From Ruegeria atlantica (lineage in GTDB: Bacteria > Pseudomonadota > Alphaproteobacteria > Rhodobacterales > Rhodobacteraceae), in the NCBI RefSeq assembly GCF_013032005.1, contig NZ_WQBE01000002.1, forward strand, positions 248,001 to 312,000: a stretch of DNA of 64,000 bases, in the 5' to 3' direction. Below are positions 9,069 to 18,277 of the stretch, piece by piece. Numbering within the stretch: position 1 is the stretch's first letter; the number at the start of each line of letters is the position of its first letter. Under the pieces are notes generated by a model. The model worked only from the letters and a program-made list of their open reading frames with translations. It searched no databases and was not told the origin of the DNA. Made by a program: the position numbers and the translations under genes.

Positions 9069-10903
9069 TCCGCAGCCTCCGGGTTCAGGAAGCCCCCAGA
9101 TTGCCGCGCCCAGAACTGGGCGTAAAGCCCCCCGTGCGCCAACAATTCGGAGTGCCCGCCCTGCTCTACAATCCGACCTCCATCCATAACCAGAATACGA
9201 TCCATCTGCGCAATGGTGCTCAGCCGGTGGGCAATGGCGATCACGGTTTTACCTTGCATCATGCCGTAGAGGGTCTCCTGAATCGACGCTTCGACCTCGG
9301 AATCCAAGGCAGATGTCGCCTCATCCAACAGCAGGATCGGTGCGTCTTTCAGGATCACCCGCGCCAGCGTCACCCGCTGCCGTTGACCACCGCTCAGCTT
9401 TACACCCCGTTCTCCCACATGTGCATCATATCCGGTGCGTCCCTGCGGATCTTGCAGGTCGAGGATGAATTCATGCGCCTCGGCCTGTTTGGCGGCGGCG
9501 ATCATCTGTTCCTCGGATGCCTCGGGGCGACCATAGAGGATGTTGTCGCGTACCGACCGGTGCAACAGCGCGCTGTCTTGCTGAACCATGCCGATATGGC
9601 TGCGCAGACTGTCCTGCGTTACGCCCGCGATGTTTTGGTCGTCAATCAGGATCGCACCCTGTTCCACGTCATAAAACCGCAAAAGCAGCTTAACTAGGGT
9701 CGATTTTCCGGCACCGGACCGCCCGATCAGACCAATCTTTTCACCCGGTTGAATGGTCAGGTTTATATGATCCAGCCCACCGGTTTTGCGGCCATAGTGA
9801 TGCGACAGGTTGCGGATGTCGATCTGACCTGTGGTCAGTTGCAAAGGTTTCGCATCCCGCGCATCCAGCAGGTCGATAGGCTGGGCAATCGTCTCCATCC
9901 CTTCAGCCACCACACCAAGCTGGCGGAAGAAACTGGTCAACGCCCACATGATCCAACCGGTCATCGCATTCAGTCGCAAGGTCAGTGCGGTCGCCGCTGC
10001 CACCACACCGACCGTGGCACTGCCCTGCATCCACAAGGCAATGGCCCAACCGACAACACCAACGATCAGCAGGCCGTTCAACGTCACCAGAACCACATCC
10101 ATAATGGTGAAGATCCGCATCTCAACCTGGAAGGTGCGACGGGTTTCAGCGATGGCTTCGCGGGCATAGTCCAACTCTTGATCATTATGCGCGAACATCT
10201 TGACCGAATGGATGTTGGTGTAACTGTCCACCACCCGACCCGTCACCGCCGAGCGCGCATCCGACGCCGCCTTGGACGCCGGTCCGACCCGAGCGACCGT
10301 CCAGCGCACCAACAATGCATATAGTGCAAACCAGATCAGCAGCGGCAACAACAGGCGCGGATCGGCCGCCATCAACAGGATCGCCGCCCCGATCAGATAA
10401 GCCAGCGAGAAGGAAATCGCATCGAAAACCTGAAAGACGGCCTCACCCGCGGCGGGGGGCGTCTGCATGATCCGGTTTGCGATACGGCCCGCGAAGTCAT
10501 TCTCGAACCACCCCACGGACTGACGCAGCACATGCTTATGCGCCCGCCAACGTATGATGGTGCCAAAGTTCGGCAGGATCGTGTTGTTCAGCAGTAGGAC
10601 ATCGACCACATGCAGCATCGGCCGTAACAGCAGCACAAACACAGCCATCAGAATCAATTCAGTCCCGTGGGCCTGCCAGACCTCAGCCGGAGGGCCAGAC
10701 AACAGGTCAACCACGCGACCCATGTAATAAATCAGCCCGACCTCGACCGCGGCGACGATGACTGAAATCAGCGCGGTCCAGAAAAACACCCGCATGAAAG
10801 GTCGGGAATAATCCAGCATAAACGGCCACAGCCGCGTGGGCGGTGTGTCGGTCTCGGTATAGTCGGCAAAAGGGTCAACAAGGTTTTCGAAATAGCGAAA
10901 CAT
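9065..10903 (-). CDS. ABC exporter half-transporter (permease-ATPase fusion), first of pair
   Basis: A 612-residue partner of the following gene, with the same architecture. An N-terminal cytosolic stretch (about 1-30) precedes six membrane helices, and the ATPase domain has Walker A GRSGAGKST near 392, LSGGQRQR near 503, LLLDEATSALD and AHRLST. All catalytic residues are present. Its stop overlaps the next start as ATGA, indicating coupled translation and equimolar synthesis. A 191-bp gap upstream, after cca, would have to hold its promoter; I could not pick a convincing -35/-10 pair there. Confidence 0.88.
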   Translation of the reverse strand: MFRYFENLVDPFADYTETDTPPTRLWPFMLDYSRPFMRVFFWTALISVIVAAVEVGLIYYMGRVVDLLSGPPAEVWQAHGTELILMAVFVLLLRPMLHVVDVLLLNNTILPNFGTIIRWRAHKHVLRQSVGWFENDFAGRIANRIMQTPPAAGEAVFQVFDAISFSLAYLIGAAILLMAADPRLLLPLLIWFALYALLVRWTVARVGPASKAASDARSAVTGRVVDSYTNIHSVKMFAHNDQELDYAREAIAETRRTFQVEMRIFTIMDVVLVTLNGLLIVGVVGWAIALWMQGSATVGVVAAATALTLRLNAMTGWIMWALTSFFRQLGVVAEGMETIAQPIDLLDARDAKPLQLTTGQIDIRNLSHHYGRKTGGLDHINLTIQPGEKIGLIGRSGAGKSTLVKLLLRFYDVEQGAILIDDQNIAGVTQDSLRSHIGMVQQDSALLHRSVRDNILYGRPEASEEQMIAAAKQAEAHEFILDLQDPQGRTGYDAHVGERGVKLSGGQRQRVTLARVILKDAPILLLDEATSALDSEVEASIQETLYGMMQGKTVIAIAHRLSTIAQMDRILVMDGGRIVEQGGHSELLAHGGLYAQFWARQSGGFLNPEAAE

Positions 10904-11094
10904 GGAGAGTGCTCCGATTGAGCAGTAAATAGGTCATGCGAAGAAAGATGGCGCCAGAACACCACCCCTACGGGTCAAAGTGTTCCGGCTTTAGCCGAAC
11001 CAGATCCCGTAATACATTCGCATCCCTCCATTCATGTGACAGGCGCACGAAACCACAAAGAAGTTGATTTGTCATCCCCTTTTGAGACTTCGTT

Positions 11095-12249
11095 TCAGAT
11101 GCTCAGCAATTCCTCGCGGGTCAGCGCAAAGCCTGATGCAATCCAGCGCGCCTCAAGCTCGGCCAGTTTTTTGCCCAGCGCGGGACCGGTGAAATCGGGA
11201 ATCAGGTCGGTGGCCTTGATCGGGAAATCAGCCTCAGCCCCTTTGTGCAGATCGGTGCGCAAGGTTTCGCTCCACGGCTGTTCAAGGAAGGCACAACGCA
11301 GCAAGGTTTCGTGCAAGCCGCCCTCTTCGCCATAACGAAACCCCAGTTCGGCAACGCTGGCAGTACCGGATGCCTCATCCCGCATGCGGGTCAGACGTTG
11401 TAATTGCGCCTTGCTCAGGCGCAGGGTCTTGGCGATATCCGGTGTTGCGATTGCGGCCAGACGCCGAATTGACTCAGGGGCGGCCCCGGCCTGTTCCTCT
11501 AAGGCTATCAACGGTGCCAACGCACGGTCCTCGGCCCCTGGCAGCAGCCGGGCCAGAACTCCCGATTGACGCATCGCGGCAATCGAGGGTGCCGGATCGG
11601 GTGCGCCCATAAGTTTCAGAAGTTCGGCCCCGACCCGTTCACGAGACAGGCCCTCTAGCCCGTCCAGATTAGACGCAATCGCCGCCAGAGCGTCCGGATC
11701 AAACCCAGCCTCGGCATCGCCATACCAGGCGTGAAACCGGAAATACCGCAGGGATCGCAGGTAATCCTCTCGAATGCGGTTCTCGGCGTTGCCGATAAAG
11801 CGCACGCGGCGGGATTGCAGGTCGGGCAGCCCGTTCAACGGGTCGAGAATACTGCCATCGGGTCGCGCATAGATCGCATTCATGGTGAAATCGCGGCGCG
11901 CGGCGTCCTCTTCCACCTTGTCTGAAAAAGCCACCACCGCCCGGCGGCCATCGGTTTCCACGTCGCGGCGAAAAGTGGTGATCTCATGCGGGGCACCGCC
12001 ACTGACAACGGTGATCGTGCCGTGGTCGATTCCGGTGGGGATGGCCTTGAGGCCTGTTGCCTGCGCCAGCTCCATCACCCGTTCGGGGCGGGCATCGGTG
12101 GCGATATCGATATCCGAGACCGGCGCGCCCAGCAGCGCGTTGCGCACGCAACCCCCGACGAACAACGCCTGCGCACCAGCGCCCGTCAACGCCGCACAGA
12201 CCTTTTGCGTTGCCGGGTCAGTAACCCAGGCCTCAGAAATTCGCGTCAT
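11095..12249 (-). CDS. cca: CCA tRNA nucleotidyltransferase / poly(A) polymerase family
   Basis: A 384-residue class II nucleotidyltransferase. The phosphate-binding GGCVRNALLG (32-41) and the metal-binding Asp46 and Asp48 in SDIDIATD are present, followed by the arginine-rich R-R-D-x-T-M-N-A neighbourhood that recognises nucleotides. It should add or repair the 3'-CCA of tRNAs in the cytoplasm. The alphaproteobacterial family is often annotated simply as CCA-adding enzyme. The start overlaps the preceding NUDIX stop as ATGA, so hslO, the NUDIX gene and cca form one minus-strand unit. Confidence 0.9.
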   Translation of the reverse strand: MTRISEAWVTDPATQKVCAALTGAGAQALFVGGCVRNALLGAPVSDIDIATDARPERVMELAQATGLKAIPTGIDHGTITVVSGGAPHEITTFRRDVETDGRRAVVAFSDKVEEDAARRDFTMNAIYARPDGSILDPLNGLPDLQSRRVRFIGNAENRIREDYLRSLRYFRFHAWYGDAEAGFDPDALAAIASNLDGLEGLSRERVGAELLKLMGAPDPAPSIAAMRQSGVLARLLPGAEDRALAPLIALEEQAGAAPESIRRLAAIATPDIAKTLRLSKAQLQRLTRMRDEASGTASVAELGFRYGEEGGLHETLLRCAFLEQPWSETLRTDLHKGAEADFPIKATDLIPDFTGPALGKKLAELEARWIASGFALTREELLSI

Positions 12250-12851
12250 TCATTCACCCGTGCGGCCAATCCCCGCAACATTCGGGCCGTCGCGCCCCAG
12301 ATGTAGTAGGGGCCGAACGGCACCGTGAAATAATACCGTTTGTGACCGCGCCAGCGGCGCGATTCAACGATATAATTCGCGGGGTTGAGGACATGTGCAA
12401 GCGGAACCGAAAACACCTCGTCCACTTCGCCCGGTTCGGGGGTCAGTTGAAACGGTTCGCGCAGGATTGCGACAACCGGTGTAACGGTAAAGGACGTGAC
12501 GGTTTCATGAGACGATAGGTGGCCCAGGATCTCGGGCAAGTCGGGCGGCAGACCGATCTCCTCCTGCGCCTCACGCAGGGCAGTGGCGGTGACATCTACG
12601 TCGCCTTGATCCTGCTTACCGCCGGGAAAGGCGATCTGGCCGGGGTGGTGTTTCAGAGCCGAGGATCGTTTCGTCAGAATCAGCCGCGGCGTGTCGCCAA
12701 TCACCGTAATCGGAACCAGCACCCCCGCCGGGCGCAATTTACGCCCTTCAGGCAGGATGGTTTCGGGGTTCAGGTCGAAATCGCTTGAACCATGGCCGGG
12801 GCGGCGCAGGGCCGCCCGCAGCTGGTCCGTAGGATCAGGCGTCGTCCGCAT
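12246..12851 (-). CDS. NUDIX hydrolase, CoA pyrophosphatase-like
   Basis: A 201-residue protein when read from the ATG at 12851; the frame is open to 12893, but that extension runs deep into hslO. A CoAse-type NUDIX box is present: GGKQDQGD at 77-84 and REAQEEIGL at 93-101. The preceding KRSSALKHHPGQIAFPGG context is typical of the NudL/CoA diphosphatase group. It should hydrolyse CoA or related pyrophosphates to phosphopantetheine and 3',5'-ADP. Its start overlaps the hslO stop by 17 bp and its stop overlaps the cca start, so translation is coupled through the three genes. Confidence 0.85.
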   Translation of the reverse strand: MRTTPDPTDQLRAALRRPGHGSSDFDLNPETILPEGRKLRPAGVLVPITVIGDTPRLILTKRSSALKHHPGQIAFPGGKQDQGDVDVTATALREAQEEIGLPPDLPEILGHLSSHETVTSFTVTPVVAILREPFQLTPEPGEVDEVFSVPLAHVLNPANYIVESRRWRGHKRYYFTVPFGPYYIWGATARMLRGLAARVNE

Positions 12852-13812
12852 CAAAGCCGACCGAGCCCGGTTCCAGTATGTAATGTGCGCCACAGAACTG
12901 ACAATCGGCGGTTACCTTGCCTTCGGGCGTAGTCATCTTTTCGATGTCCTTGGCCGAATAGATCGACAGGCTTTGCCGCACACGATCTTCCGAACAGGTG
13001 CAGCCGAATTGCACGGACTGAGCGTCATAGACCCGCGGCTGTTCCTCGTGAAACAGCCGGATCAGCAGGTCGGTCGGCGCCACCGAAGGCCCGATCAATT
13101 CGAGATCCTCGACCGTATCCAACAGGATGTTGACGCGGCCCCAGTTTTCACTCTCTTCCCCGTCGACCAGATCTTCGGCGGTCAGGATCTGCCCCCCACC
13201 TTGTCCGTCCGCCACAAAGGGCGAGGCCTTGGGCATGTGCTGCAGCATCACCCCGCCCGCGCGCCAATGTTCACCGACGCCCGGCTCGGTCGATTTGCCA
13301 AAGCTGAGCGAGAACCGCGTCGGCAGCTGCTCGGATTGTGCGAAATACGCCTCGGCACAGGCAGAGATCGAGCCCCCCGCCAGCGGAGTGATCCCCTGAT
13401 ACGGCTGCGTGCCTTCACCCTGGTCGATCATGATGGCGAAATAACCCTCGCCCACCTGATCAAACGGCCCGCCATCGGTCAGGCGGTCGCGATCATAGCT
13501 GGCATAGGCGCGGATGCGGGCCGGCTCACCCTCGACCTTGGGCGCAAAGTAATCGGTCGCGATCATGCGCACCGGGCCCTTGGACTGCACCTGCAAAGAC
13601 AGTTTCCAACGCAGCGAAACGGTCTGGCCGATCAACGCGGTCAGCAGGGCCATCTCGGCCACTAACGCCTCGACCTTTTCGGGATAGTCATGCTGCTTCA
13701 GGATGCCGTCCAGCACGCCATCCAGACGGGCTACACGGCCGCGCATATCCGATACATCAAGTTGAAAGGGCAGGACAGTATCGTCCCACGCGATTTTCGT
13801 TCCAAGAGACAT
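12835..13812 (-). CDS. hslO: Redox-regulated holdase chaperone Hsp33
   Basis: A 325-residue cytoplasmic protein with the Hsp33 C-terminal zinc switch: CTC at 271-273 and CQFC at 304-307. In the family these cysteines hold zinc when reduced; oxidation plus unfolding activates the chaperone. The protein is somewhat longer than the E. coli form, as usual in alphaproteobacteria. It heads the hslO-NUDIX-cca unit. A sequence resembling the alphaproteobacterial heat-shock sigma consensus lies just upstream (13852-13879), which would fit heat induction. Confidence 0.93.
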   Translation of the reverse strand: MSLGTKIAWDDTVLPFQLDVSDMRGRVARLDGVLDGILKQHDYPEKVEALVAEMALLTALIGQTVSLRWKLSLQVQSKGPVRMIATDYFAPKVEGEPARIRAYASYDRDRLTDGGPFDQVGEGYFAIMIDQGEGTQPYQGITPLAGGSISACAEAYFAQSEQLPTRFSLSFGKSTEPGVGEHWRAGGVMLQHMPKASPFVADGQGGGQILTAEDLVDGEESENWGRVNILLDTVEDLELIGPSVAPTDLLIRLFHEEQPRVYDAQSVQFGCTCSEDRVRQSLSIYSAKDIEKMTTPEGKVTADCQFCGAHYILEPGSVGFDADDA

Positions 13813-13851
13813 GGGGTTTCCTTACACGCCACGGGTTGGCATACCGGCACC

Positions 13852-13879
13852 ATATAGGTTGAACAGATTGGGTTTGAAG
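13852..13879 (-). promoter_or_regulatory. Possible RpoH-type promoter for hslO
   Basis: On the minus strand CTTC (13876-13879), 17 bp and CCTATAT (13852-13858) match the CTTG-N17/18-CYTATVT pattern reported for alphaproteobacterial RpoH, with one mismatch in the -35 half. It lies about 40 bp before the hslO start. It is a pattern match only. Confidence 0.4.
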
Positions 13880-13888
13880 GGGCCATAC

Positions 13889-14335
13889 ATGATCAGACGG
13901 TTCGGTGAAACCCCGGAAAAAGGGCGTACATATACACGCAGACCGGGTGTCTATGCGTTGCTGCCGCAAGGAAAAGACCTGCTGGTCACGTGGTATGACG
14001 ACGGGCTGAACCCCGAATTGCAGCTGCCGGGCGGTGGCATTGATCCGGGCGAATCCCCGATTACCGCGCTGCATCGCGAAGTGTTCGAAGAAACCGGCTG
14101 GCTGATCGCCGCCCCGCGGCGGATCGGTGCGTTTCGCCGGTTCACCTATATGCCTGAATATGACCTTTGGGCCGAGAAAATCTGCATGATCTACAGCGCC
14201 CGTCCAGTGCGCCGGATGGGACCGCCTCGCGAAGAGTTTCACGAAGCACTTTGGATGGAAACTGCCGTTGCGGTGCAGATGCTTGGCAACGAGGGGGACC
14301 GTCACTTTGCCACCCGACATCTGAACAGTTTCTAA
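13889..14335 (+). CDS. NUDIX hydrolase, small
   Basis: A 148-residue protein. The NUDIX box lies at about 49-71 (GGGIDPGE ... REVFEETG), with all catalytic glutamates present. I chose the ATG at 13889 because GAAGGGG lies about 8 bp upstream; an in-frame ATG at 13811 would overlap hslO. The substrate is not deducible; relatives act on nucleoside di- and triphosphates or on capped RNA. It is transcribed divergently from hslO and its stop interlocks with that of the convergent response-regulator gene (shared bases 14332-14335). Confidence 0.82.
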   Translation: MIRRFGETPEKGRTYTRRPGVYALLPQGKDLLVTWYDDGLNPELQLPGGGIDPGESPITALHREVFEETGWLIAAPRRIGAFRRFTYMPEYDLWAEKICMIYSARPVRRMGPPREEFHEALWMETAVAVQMLGNEGDRHFATRHLNSF

Positions 14336-15666
14336 ACCCCGTTATATTCAAAGAACACGGCGGACACGTCATCATCCATGCCGCTGCCCGGTACCATGGC
14401 CTGCGTCAGGCGCCAGAACATATCGTCCAGAAACTCGGTACCGCTGCGGTCGGGCGCACAATCGCGGGCCATCTGCTGCAGGCCATCTTCCTCAAGCAAG
14501 CCGCCATCGGCCAGACGACACTCGGTAAAGCCATCAGAATACAGCATCAGTTTATCGCCAGGGTGCAGGTAAGTTTCGATCCGCTGAAAGGACACATCGG
14601 GCAGCAAACCGATGGGCAAGCCACCCTCGCCCAGAAATTCGGCACTACCGTCTTGGCGCAATACAAGTGGATGCGGGTGCCCGGCCTGCACCATCTTAAG
14701 ATGCCCGTTGCGCAGGTCGACAATAGCATAAACCATGGTGAAATATTCTTCGACGCCGGCATCGGCCATCAGGCGGCAATTGAGCATCTCGGCCACCTGT
14801 TCGGGTGGCAGCAGAGCATAGAACTTGTCAAAGCGTTTTTCCATCGCCACGTTCTGATCGAAATGATTGCTGGACAGATAGCCGCCCAATCGCGCCGTCA
14901 TCATCGCCGAGGTGATACCGTGGCCCGACACGTCAATGCTGTAAAACCCCAGCCGATTGACCCCGGGCGAGAACATCCCCACCAGATCACCGCCAATATG
15001 CCCGCAGGGTTTCAGCAGCATGCTGACCCGCGATTTCCCGAAATCCCGCGTCAGTTCGGGGACAAGGGATTCCTGAATTTTCCGGGCCTGAATCAGGTCT
15101 TTGTCGATGGCATCATGCGCCACGCGCAGGTCTTCTAACGCGGATTCGATCATCCGGTTCTTCTCGGACAGTTCGCGCTGCATATCCAGAATCCGCGCCC
15201 CGGCCGAGATCCGCGCGCGCAGCTCATCCGCCTCAAGCGGTTTGATCAGGAAATCGTCCGCACCAGCGTCCAGCCCGCGCGCCACCTCTTGCTTTTCACT
15301 TTTTGAGGTCAACAGGATGAAGTAACTGTATTGATCACTTTCCAGTGCCCGGAAGGCACGGCAGAATTCCAGCCCGCTCATCCCCGGCATCACCCAATCG
15401 CTGAGAACCAGATCCGGCGGGTCGGTGGCGCACATCTCGATCGCGGCGTCGCCGTTATCGGCCTCTAGCACCTCAAAGCCCCACTTTTTCAGCGAGGCCA
15501 CCAGAATACGACGTTGCAGCCGGCTGTCATCGACGACCAGCACCTTTTGGATCGCGCCAAAATCCTGATCGGACCTGGCCTCTGCCTGACTGCCCTCTGC
15601 CACCTGAACCCTCTGCACTGTGACCTTTACGGAACGCAGCGACCCTAGCGCGGGGCGGTTTAACAT
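14332..15666 (-). CDS. Response regulator with PP2C-type (SpoIIE/RsbU) phosphatase output
   Basis: A 444-residue protein. A receiver domain spans about 40-160, with acidic pair Asp46/Asp47, phospho-acceptor Asp90 and Lys142-Pro143. A charged helical linker (about 155-200) follows, then a PPM/SpoIIE phosphatase domain from about 205 to the end, with GGD, DVSGHG and the late GMDDD metal-binding motif. Such proteins dephosphorylate anti-sigma-factor antagonists or similar partners when the receiver is phosphorylated. No antagonist or anti-sigma kinase gene lies nearby; the gene facing it encodes an Hpt protein, a plausible phosphodonor. The first 40 residues are poorly conserved-looking and the true start may lie inside. 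Confidence 0.87.
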   Translation of the reverse strand: MLNRPALGSLRSVKVTVQRVQVAEGSQAEARSDQDFGAIQKVLVVDDSRLQRRILVASLKKWGFEVLEADNGDAAIEMCATDPPDLVLSDWVMPGMSGLEFCRAFRALESDQYSYFILLTSKSEKQEVARGLDAGADDFLIKPLEADELRARISAGARILDMQRELSEKNRMIESALEDLRVAHDAIDKDLIQARKIQESLVPELTRDFGKSRVSMLLKPCGHIGGDLVGMFSPGVNRLGFYSIDVSGHGITSAMMTARLGGYLSSNHFDQNVAMEKRFDKFYALLPPEQVAEMLNCRLMADAGVEEYFTMVYAIVDLRNGHLKMVQAGHPHPLVLRQDGSAEFLGEGGLPIGLLPDVSFQRIETYLHPGDKLMLYSDGFTECRLADGGLLEEDGLQQMARDCAPDRSGTEFLDDMFWRLTQAMVPGSGMDDDVSAVFFEYNGV

Positions 15667-15759
15667 CCGGTGAAGGCGTCTTTGTCTTGTTGCTTAACCC
15701 GCTCTTTACTCGCCGTGGGCTACGCAAGTCAGGTCGCGATATGTGTGGAGAGGCCGAAC

Positions 15760-16089
15760 ATGATCGACTGGTCCAGAGTCAGACAACTGCAGGATGAGGT
15801 GGGTGCCAACGAATTCGAAGAGGTGGTGCAGATCTTTCTGGACGAGGTTCAGGAAAACATCGACCGGCTGCATCAGGACACCGACCGGGCTGAGTTCGAA
15901 CAGAACATGCATTTCCTCAAGGGCAGCGCGTTGAGCCTGGGGTTCGACCGGTTTTCCAAGCTGTGTCAGGACGCAGAGCGCAACGCCGCCGCTGGCAAGG
16001 CCAGTGACGTCGATCTGCCTGCCCTCCTGGCCGTTTATGACAACTCCAAAACTGTGTTCTTTGCCGAGAAAGCCGCGAACCTGTCCTAG
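15760..16089 (+). CDS. Hpt-domain histidine phosphotransfer protein
   Basis: A 109-residue, all-helical single-domain protein with the Hpt signature H-F-L-K-G-S-A; His51 is the expected phosphorylation site. The ATG at 15760 has GTGGAGAGG upstream; a longer frame from 15670 would add 30 residues without a ribosome-binding site. Hpt proteins shuttle phosphate between a hybrid kinase and a response regulator. It is divergent from the receiver-phosphatase gene, so the two probably form one phosphorelay. Its stop interlocks with the ilvA stop in CTAG (16086-16089), giving TAG on both strands. Confidence 0.87.
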   Translation: MIDWSRVRQLQDEVGANEFEEVVQIFLDEVQENIDRLHQDTDRAEFEQNMHFLKGSALSLGFDRFSKLCQDAERNAAAGKASDVDLPALLAVYDNSKTVFFAEKAANLS

Positions 16090-17312
16090 ATCACGAACTG
16101 CGCCAGCGTCTCGTCTTCGGTGATGTCGGTATAGGTAAAGCCAGCCTCGTCAAGATGCGCGAACAGGCGTGCGAAATTCTCGGGCTTACGGGTTTCGATG
16201 CCGATCAGGACCGAACCGAAATTGCGCGCCGACTTCTTCATGTATTCGAACCGGGCGATATCGTCTTCCGGCCCTAATATGCCCAGAAACTCTTTCAACG
16301 CGCCGGGGCGCTGCGGCAGGCGCAGGATAAAGTACTTTTTGACGCCGGAATAACGCTGCGCCCGTTCCTTGACCTCGGGTAGACGTTCGAAATCGAAATT
16401 GCCGCCCGAGGTGACGCAGACAACGGTTTTGCCACGGATAAAGCTTTGCACATCGGTCACTGCCTCGATCGCCAGGGCGCCTGCGGGCTCAAGCACGATG
16501 CCTTCGACATTCAGCATTTCGATCATGGTGGTGCAGATCCGGTCTTCGGACAAGACCAGCACGTCGGACAGGTGGCGATCCTTGAGCAGTTCAAACGGTT
16601 TCGCCCCGATCTTCCCGACCGCTGCCCCATCGACAAAATTGTCGATCTGATCGAGCGCCACCGGATGTCCCGCCGCCATGGCCGCATGCAAACAGGCCCC
16701 GCCTTTGGGTTCGACAAATAGGCAATGGGTCCGATCCCCGAACCATGTCGCCACGCCCGAGGACATGCCGCCCCCACCCACCGGCAGGATCACGTGATCC
16801 GGGACGCCACCCAGCTGCGCCTCAACCTCGACAGCCAGAGACGCCTGCCCCTCGATCACATCCTCATCATCAAAGGGCGACAGAAAATGCCCGCCCTGCT
16901 GCGCACACCACGCCTGCGCAGCGGCCAGCGTGTCGTCGAAATAGTCTCCGGTCAGGTGAATTTCGATATTGTCGCCGCCAAAAATGCGGGTCTTCTGGAT
17001 TTTCTGCTGCGGCGTCGTCACCGGCATGAATATCACGCCCTTCACACCCAGATGCTTGCACATGAAGGCCACGCCCTGCGCATGGTTGCCCGCGCTGGCA
17101 CAGACGAAAAGCTCTTGCCCCTGCTGCTTGCGCATCGCGTTGAACGCACCACGGATTTTATACGACCGCACCGGGCTGAGGTCTTCACGCTTGAGCCAGA
17201 TATCCGCGCCATAGCGGTCGGAAAGGTGAGCGTTCCGCTGCAACGGGGTTGGCGGAAACACGGTGCGCATCGCCTGTTCAGCGACGCGGGCGCGGGTCAT
17301 GAAATCAGTCAT
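16086..17312 (-). CDS. ilvA: Threonine ammonia-lyase (threonine dehydratase)
   Basis: A 408-residue fold-type II PLP enzyme. The PLP lysine is Lys52 in SYKIRGAFNA and the phosphate-binding glycine loop is GGGGMSSG at 179-186. A single ACT-like regulatory domain of about 75 residues ends the protein, beginning near KYFILRLPQRPGAL. It deaminates threonine to 2-oxobutanoate, the first step of isoleucine synthesis; the ACT domain suggests control by isoleucine or valine. It is shorter than the E. coli enzyme, which has two ACT modules, and fits the alphaproteobacterial form. It stands alone here. Confidence 0.9.
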   Translation of the reverse strand: MTDFMTRARVAEQAMRTVFPPTPLQRNAHLSDRYGADIWLKREDLSPVRSYKIRGAFNAMRKQQGQELFVCASAGNHAQGVAFMCKHLGVKGVIFMPVTTPQQKIQKTRIFGGDNIEIHLTGDYFDDTLAAAQAWCAQQGGHFLSPFDDEDVIEGQASLAVEVEAQLGGVPDHVILPVGGGGMSSGVATWFGDRTHCLFVEPKGGACLHAAMAAGHPVALDQIDNFVDGAAVGKIGAKPFELLKDRHLSDVLVLSEDRICTTMIEMLNVEGIVLEPAGALAIEAVTDVQSFIRGKTVVCVTSGGNFDFERLPEVKERAQRYSGVKKYFILRLPQRPGALKEFLGILGPEDDIARFEYMKKSARNFGSVLIGIETRKPENFARLFAHLDEAGFTYTDITEDETLAQFVI

Positions 17313-17370
17313 GCCGGTTTCCCTGCCCGATCACCGTTGAAAGGGCAAGGAATACATATGTGTACTCAGC

Positions 17371-18138
17371 TTAGGTGAGTTCGCGTTTCTCGATGAACAC
17401 GCCATAGATCGTCGTCAGAATGCTGACATTGATCAATGGGACGATCAGCATGCTCGCAAACAAAACTATCAATATCCCGATGATCGGGATGAAAAGCAGC
17501 AATGACGCCAGTAGCTGAAGCAATATTTGGAAGAGGATGGACAAGACGACCAGAAGTGCGATGGCTCCGCTTGCGCCCGAGGTCGCCTGCCACGCTTCAG
17601 ACAGCTTTATGGGCTTTCCAATAGCTGCACCGGGCAGAATTGGTGAGGCACGATAGAATCCGATCGTAAGACATACGATCAAACCCACCCAGAAAATGGA
17701 CCCCAAAACCGCCGAGGATTGCGCCAACATACTCATGATCAACGCCGCAGGGATCATAAGGATGAAAGCCAACATGAACAGCATCAAAAGACGCCCGAAA
17801 TAGGCCAGAACGCGGTCAAATCGGAAAGGTGGAACTAGCCCCGACGGATACTCTTCGAGCAAAACAAACCTGTGCCATGATACTACAATCCAGAGCATTA
17901 CGACGAACACTACGATCACGATGCAAAATAGGAATCCGAGTAACGTCATCACAGCAGTTGGGTCAGGGGTTGTAGCAGTGGCACCTTCGAATTGTTTGTG
18001 TGGGGCGTCGAAAAGAAAGAACAAGCCAATGGCCAAAAAGCCGCCAATGAGTGCAGGTACAACGGAAATCTGAAGCGCTTGCTTCAGGTTCCTCAGAACC
18101 ATCTTTACCGAATGTACGAAAATCGCCAATCCCAGCAT
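17371..18138 (-). CDS. Polytopic membrane protein of unknown function
   Basis: A 255-residue, very hydrophobic protein with about six membrane segments. No catalytic motif is visible and I do not recognise the family with confidence; the pattern of hydrophobic pairs around short polar loops recalls uncharacterised alphaproteobacterial inner-membrane proteins. I chose the ATG at 18138 because GAGAGGG lies about 8 bp upstream; an ATG at 18159 has AAGGA directly against it and would add seven residues. It lies between ilvA (same strand, 58 bp) and the divergent argG, with no obvious functional link to either. Confidence 0.75.
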   Translation of the reverse strand: MLGLAIFVHSVKMVLRNLKQALQISVVPALIGGFLAIGLFFLFDAPHKQFEGATATTPDPTAVMTLLGFLFCIVIVVFVVMLWIVVSWHRFVLLEEYPSGLVPPFRFDRVLAYFGRLLMLFMLAFILMIPAALIMSMLAQSSAVLGSIFWVGLIVCLTIGFYRASPILPGAAIGKPIKLSEAWQATSGASGAIALLVVLSILFQILLQLLASLLLFIPIIGILIVLFASMLIVPLINVSILTTIYGVFIEKRELT

Positions 18139-18277
18139 ATACTCTGCCCTCTCAACCATTCCTTGTTCTCAATCCGCCCGTTTCACCGCAATTCCCACCC
18201 TGCGTCAATCCTCATAACTTGCCCCCGCGTCCAAAACCCGTTAGGGGCCAATCGTCTTACGAATAAGGGGAAGTCAG

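Noticed and set aside
7236..10903. The two ABC genes as a degenerate-site heterodimer
   Set aside because: Both copies have complete Walker A, signature, Walker B Glu and H-loop residues.
10904..11094. Promoter for the ABC exporter pair
   Set aside because: Several TTGAC-like hexamers exist but none has a partner at 16-18 bp.
11095..12328. Long open frames antisense to cca and other genes
   Set aside because: They mirror real genes in a GC-rich genome and have low-complexity Arg/Pro/Ser-rich composition with no ribosome-binding sites.
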